Source of the DNA: JACQXM01 sp964569425
GTDB taxonomy: Bacteria > Planctomycetota > Phycisphaerae > UBA1845
Assembly: GCA_964569425.1 (NCBI GenBank)
Contig: CAZMVD010000176.1
Span: 1-6,685 of the forward strand
Length of the DNA stretch: 6,685 bases
Direction of reading: 5' to 3'
A program made the translations under genes and the position numbers. The first letter of the stretch is position 1, and each line of letters starts with the position of its first letter. Shown piece after piece: positions 4,033-6,685 of this stretch. The notes under the pieces were generated by a model. That model saw nothing but the letters and a program-made list of their open reading frames with translations. It did no database searches and had not been told where the DNA came from.

Positions 4033-6685
4033 CTAATCGGTGAGCCATTTCAGGACGCCGAGGGTTGTGTCGGATTGGCCGGGAAGGACACTCTCAACGC
4101 CTGCGGTGGCAGCGCCGAAGACCTTACCGATGGTCTCGTTTCCGGTGGCTTTGGTCATCAGCGATTCTGCCACGTGACCTTTGGCCGTGGAGCGTTCGAA
4201 GTGGCCGGTGTTCTTGTCGATGACGGGGGCGATGAGGCCGCCGATGGCGTAACCGCCTGCACCGGCCGCCCCCAGCGTTCCCCCGGCCAAGCCGACAAGG
4301 GACGCCGCGGCATCTGAAAGGCCGCCGATGATTCTGATGTCGTTCTTGGACTCGACGCCGTGCAGGGTTTCGGCGACGCCGAGCGCGCCGGTCACCACGC
4401 CGACGCCCTGGCCGACGGTGCTGAGCACGGGCGTAGCGGACTTGACGACCTTGGCAAAGGCGCCCCCCATACCCGCGCGCGGGACGACCGGAACCAGTGA
4501 GGGAGCGGCCTGGGTGGGCTTGGGCACAGCGGACTTAACCGCGTCCTTGGTGGCCTCGACCACGCCGCCGAGGATGTCGAAGAAACTGCCGGCGCTCTTG
4601 ACCTTTTCCTGTTTGGCCTGTTGGGCGGGGGTGGGCTCATGGCCGGTGGGGTCGACGTAGCGCATGGGGTTGTTGGCGGCGTAGGCGTAGAGGTTGAGCG
4701 CCTGCGGGGTCCGGGCGAAGCGCATGGGGTCGAGGGCGATGGTGGGATCGACGGCGGTGAAACGGGAGAGGCTGGTATCGCAGAATCGGGCTTCGAAGTA
4801 GTTCAGGCCGGATTCGGCATCGCGCTCCTTGTCGCTGAAGCCGTAGGCGGGAAGCGTGGAAGAGACTGCGGCCTGTTTTGTCTGGTGGCGAAGTGCGCCG
4901 AAGGGGTAATAGGCCGTTTCGGTGAGCACCGCCCCGTCGATGTCCGTGGTGAGGTTGGTGGAGCCGAGGTGATCGGGATGATAGAAAACCGGCGGCATCG
5001 ACGGCGGTTGGGGCGGGGTCAACTGGGCCGAAGAAGCGGGCATGACCCAGTACCCCAGACCGGCGGCGGTCGCGTGCAGCGTGTTCAGCCAGAAGGGGCT
5101 ATCGAAATTCATCACCCGCCAGCCATGCAGATCGCCCGCGTAGGCCCACACAGCGCGGGCGGAGGGCAGTTCGTTATTCAGGTCGCCAAGGCTACGGGGA
5201 GCCATGCCGGGCAGGCCGATCAACGACCAGGCGTTGGCGGCGATTTCGACCGGGGCGGTGCTCAGCGGTCCTTCGAGGGTCCACTCCGCGGGTTCGCTCA
5301 TCAGGACCCAATAGCCATGATTGGGGAGCAATTGGGTTAGCGCGCCGCCGCTAACGGGTCGCCACGAGGAGAAGCCGGCGCCGTCGAAGCCGAACACGGC
5401 GTCTATGCTCATTGCCAGGTCGGCCAGGAGCAGGGTGGGGTCGGTCGCGCCGGGGTCCACCTGAAAGCTGACCAAGTTCCAGCCGGCGGCGAGGGGGATG
5501 CGCTGCACCACGGCAGGCGGCGGCGGGAGGGCTCCGTCGACATGTGCCACTCGGTTGTCACCGGCGAAGACGTAGTGCAACATCCGGCCGTCGCGGATTT
5601 CGCTTCCCCTGCTGATGTAGGTGGTCTGGGCGCCGTCGACGCGTTTGATGACGCGGCGATCGTTGTGATCGTAGAGGTAACGGATGTCCGGCCCGCCGTT
5701 GACGACGCTGCCCAGGCGGTTCTTGAAGTCGAATTCGTAACTGGTGCTTCCATGGGCGGTCATGTTGCCGTTGGCGTCGTAGTCGAACGAATGGGGGGCC
5801 GCTCCGCCATTGGCGGCCGTGAGGGCGTGCGGGCCGGGCGCCTCTCCCGGAGCGCGGCCCACGCGGCCGAGCGTGCCGAGCGACCCGCCGCTGGTCATGG
5901 TGCCCATGTCAACCTGCGGATCGCTGATGTCGGGACTGCTTTGGTGGACCATGTTGCCGAGGCGGTCGTAGTCGTACTCGATGGTGCCGTAGCCTTCGCC
6001 GATGGCGCGCTGTAACCGGTAAGAGTTGTCCAGATCGAAGGCGACCGTCTGGCTTCGCGGGTCGCCGGGTGGGAGGGAACGGCCGTCGTGGATGGCGACG
6101 ACGTTGTCGGCCTGGTCGAGGGCATAAGCGAGATCCTGCAAGACGCCGGTGACCGATTGCGTGAGGACTTGCGTCAGGCGCAGGCGTGGGTCATAGGAGT
6201 ACGACGTGGTGGTGCTGTTCCGATAGGCGCGATTCTCCTTTTGTCCGGACGCGACATAAGTAAGTGAATCGACGAAGCCGGGGATGGCGTGCAACAGGCC
6301 GCGGGCGTTGTAGCTTCGCCGTACCGTGCTGCCGTCGGGGTAGGTCATCTGGTATTCGCGCCCCAGGCTGTCAGCGAGGATGACGGTTGCGAAATCGTGC
6401 GTGGAGCCGTCCGGCTGCGCGACCCGTTTGACTACCGTTTCGAGTTGGCCGCGGGCGTCGTAGGCGCGGAATTCGGCACCGGTGTGGTCTTCGATCCAGG
6501 CGAGCTGTCCGGAGGTGTTGCGCAGCCAGGGGTAATCCGGGGCGGGCATGTCGTAGTGAAAGACCACGTCGGGTGACCGTTGGAGGCTGAGAGGTGTGCC
6601 GTCGTCCAAGTAGTTCTCAGAAAGCAGGCGGTTGGCGCCGTCGTAGGCATAGTCGATTCGCTGCCCTTTGGCATCGACGGTGTGG
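4033..6685 (-). CDS. Rhs/YD-repeat protein, C-terminal part (N-terminus beyond right edge)
   Basis: The frame is open from the right edge to TAG at 4035..4033, giving at least 883 residues. Counting residue 1 as the TTG-encoded residue at 6609, YD-repeat strands run to about residue 360 (RAYDARGQL, YSYDPRLRL, YDYDRLGNM, FDYDANGNMT, YLYDHNDRR); upstream of 6609 there is a further YAYDGANRLL, so the true start is outside. These repeats wrap into the hollow shell of Rhs/Tc-toxin proteins. Residues 361-540 are an insertion of two tryptophan-rich modules. Residues 541-657 are the Rhs core (YHPDHLGSTNL, AYYPFG, YGFSDKERDAESGLNYFEAR, FTAVDP, LNLYAYAANNP, YVDPTG), the region that closes the shell and where toxic tips are autocleaved in studied members. 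Residues 658-858 are the variable tip: a Lys/Ala/Pro-rich linker, then a Gly/Ala-rich hydrophobic part (about 730-797), ending KWLTD. I recognise no toxin fold in it. Secretion or surface location is inferred from the family. Confidence 0.93.
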   Translation of the reverse strand, partial: HTVDAKGQRIDYAYDGANRLLSENYLDDGTPLSLQRSPDVVFHYDMPAPDYPWLRNTSGQLAWIEDHTGAEFRAYDARGQLETVVKRVAQPDGSTHDFATVILADSLGREYQMTYPDGSTVRRSYNARGLLHAIPGFVDSLTYVASGQKENRAYRNSTTTSYSYDPRLRLTQVLTQSVTGVLQDLAYALDQADNVVAIHDGRSLPPGDPRSQTVAFDLDNSYRLQRAIGEGYGTIEYDYDRLGNMVHQSSPDISDPQVDMGTMTSGGSLGTLGRVGRAPGEAPGPHALTAANGGAAPHSFDYDANGNMTAHGSTSYEFDFKNRLGSVVNGGPDIRYLYDHNDRRVIKRVDGAQTTYISRGSEIRDGRMLHYVFAGDNRVAHVDGALPPPPAVVQRIPLAAGWNLVSFQVDPGATDPTLLLADLAMSIDAVFGFDGAGFSSWRPVSGGALTQLLPNHGYWVLMSEPAEWTLEGPLSTAPVEIAANAWSLIGLPGMAPRSLGDLNNELPSARAVWAYAGDLHGWRVMNFDSPFWLNTLHATAAGLGYWVMPASSAQLTPPQPPSMPPVFYHPDHLGSTNLTTDIDGAVLTETAYYPFGALRHQTKQAAVSSTLPAYGFSDKERDAESGLNYFEARFCDTSLSRFTAVDPTIALDPMRFARTPQALNLYAYAANNPMRYVDPTGHEPTPAQQAKQEKVKSAGSFFDILGGVVEATKDAVKSAVPKPTQAAPSLVPVVPRAGMGGAFAKVVKSATPVLSTVGQGVGVVTGALGVAETLHGVESKNDIRIIGGLSDAAASLVGLAGGTLGAAGAGGYAIGGLIAPVIDKNTGHFERSTAKGHVAESLMTKATGNETIGKVFGAATAGVESVLPGQSDTTLGVLKWLTD
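4990..5529 (-). other. Two tandem Trp-rich modules inserted in the Rhs shell
   Basis: These are residues 361-540 of the numbering used for the Rhs gene, lying between YVFAGDNRVAHVDG and VFYHPDHLGS. Module 1 (about 366-451) has AGWNLVSFQV, AVFGFDG, SSWRP and HGYWVLM. Module 2 (about 452-532) has NAWSLIGLPG, AVWAYAGD, GWRVMNF and LGYWVMP. The two share the order W-N/S-L-V/I, then AV-aromatic-G/A-aromatic, then a Trp-Arg pair, then GYWV, so they are tandem copies of one fold of roughly 80 residues. Proline-rich linkers (LPPPPAVV and TPPQPPSMPP) bound the insertion on both sides. Modules starting GWNLVS and ending GYWV occur in other secreted bacterial proteins as I recall, but I cannot name a family or ligand. 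Confidence 0.75.

Noticed and set aside
4621..5340. Plus-strand open frame of 239 codons
   Set aside because: It is antisense to the Rhs core and inserted modules; the Gly/Val/Arg-rich translation is a mirror of the minus-strand codons.
6607..6609. TTG at 6609 as the start of the Rhs gene
   Set aside because: The same frame continues upstream with no stop to the window edge and encodes another YD repeat (YAYDGANRLL), so the true start lies outside.

Overview
The window is GC-rich bacterial chromosomal DNA. It most likely comes from a member of the Planctomycetota, possibly a Phycisphaerae-like or other uncultured lineage. This assignment is inferred from four traits seen together: a secreted protein ending in an IPTL-CTERM-like sorting tail, a small exported protein ending in a pair of dockerin-type calcium-binding repeats, a very long Rhs/YD-repeat protein, and spacers full of short-period degenerate tandem repeats and CAACCCC-GTT-GGGGTTG hairpins. 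No rRNA or tRNA gene is present to settle the taxonomy.

Layout from left to right. Positions 1-1274 (minus strand) hold the conserved housekeeping pair tgt and yajC, which overlap by an ATGA. The 5' part of yajC runs off the left edge, and secD/secF would be expected next. Positions 1275-1546 are a divergent spacer with two 7-bp-period tandem arrays. Positions 1547-2599 (plus) encode a 350-residue exported beta-rich protein with a C-terminal sorting and membrane tail. Positions 2600-2786 are a convergent spacer made almost wholly of four successive short tandem arrays (periods 7, 8, 7 and 18 bp); the first array begins inside the coding region. Positions 2787-3419 (minus) encode a 210-residue exported protein with a dockerin-like C-terminus. 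Positions 3420-4032 are a 613-bp spacer with no convincing gene, carrying a REP-like cluster of hairpins and direct repeats. Positions 4033-6685 (minus) are the C-terminal part, at least 883 residues, of an Rhs/YD-repeat protein whose N-terminus lies beyond the right edge.

How the genes relate. tgt (queuosine tRNA modification) and yajC (accessory to the Sec translocon) form a translationally coupled housekeeping unit. The other three genes look like independent surface or secreted factors in accessory territory and share no obvious pathway. All three would be exported, and two carry C-terminal features linked to surface placement or complex assembly.

The observations most worth following are: (i) a roughly 180-residue, proline-bounded insertion of two tandem tryptophan-rich modules in the Rhs shell immediately before the conserved DHLGS motif; (ii) an Rhs tip with a glycine/alanine-rich hydrophobic core, no recognisable catalytic motif and no immunity gene downstream; and (iii) the serial micro-repeat arrays that fill both spacers flanking the sorting-tail gene. 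I did not find a defence system, CRISPR array or insertion sequence.
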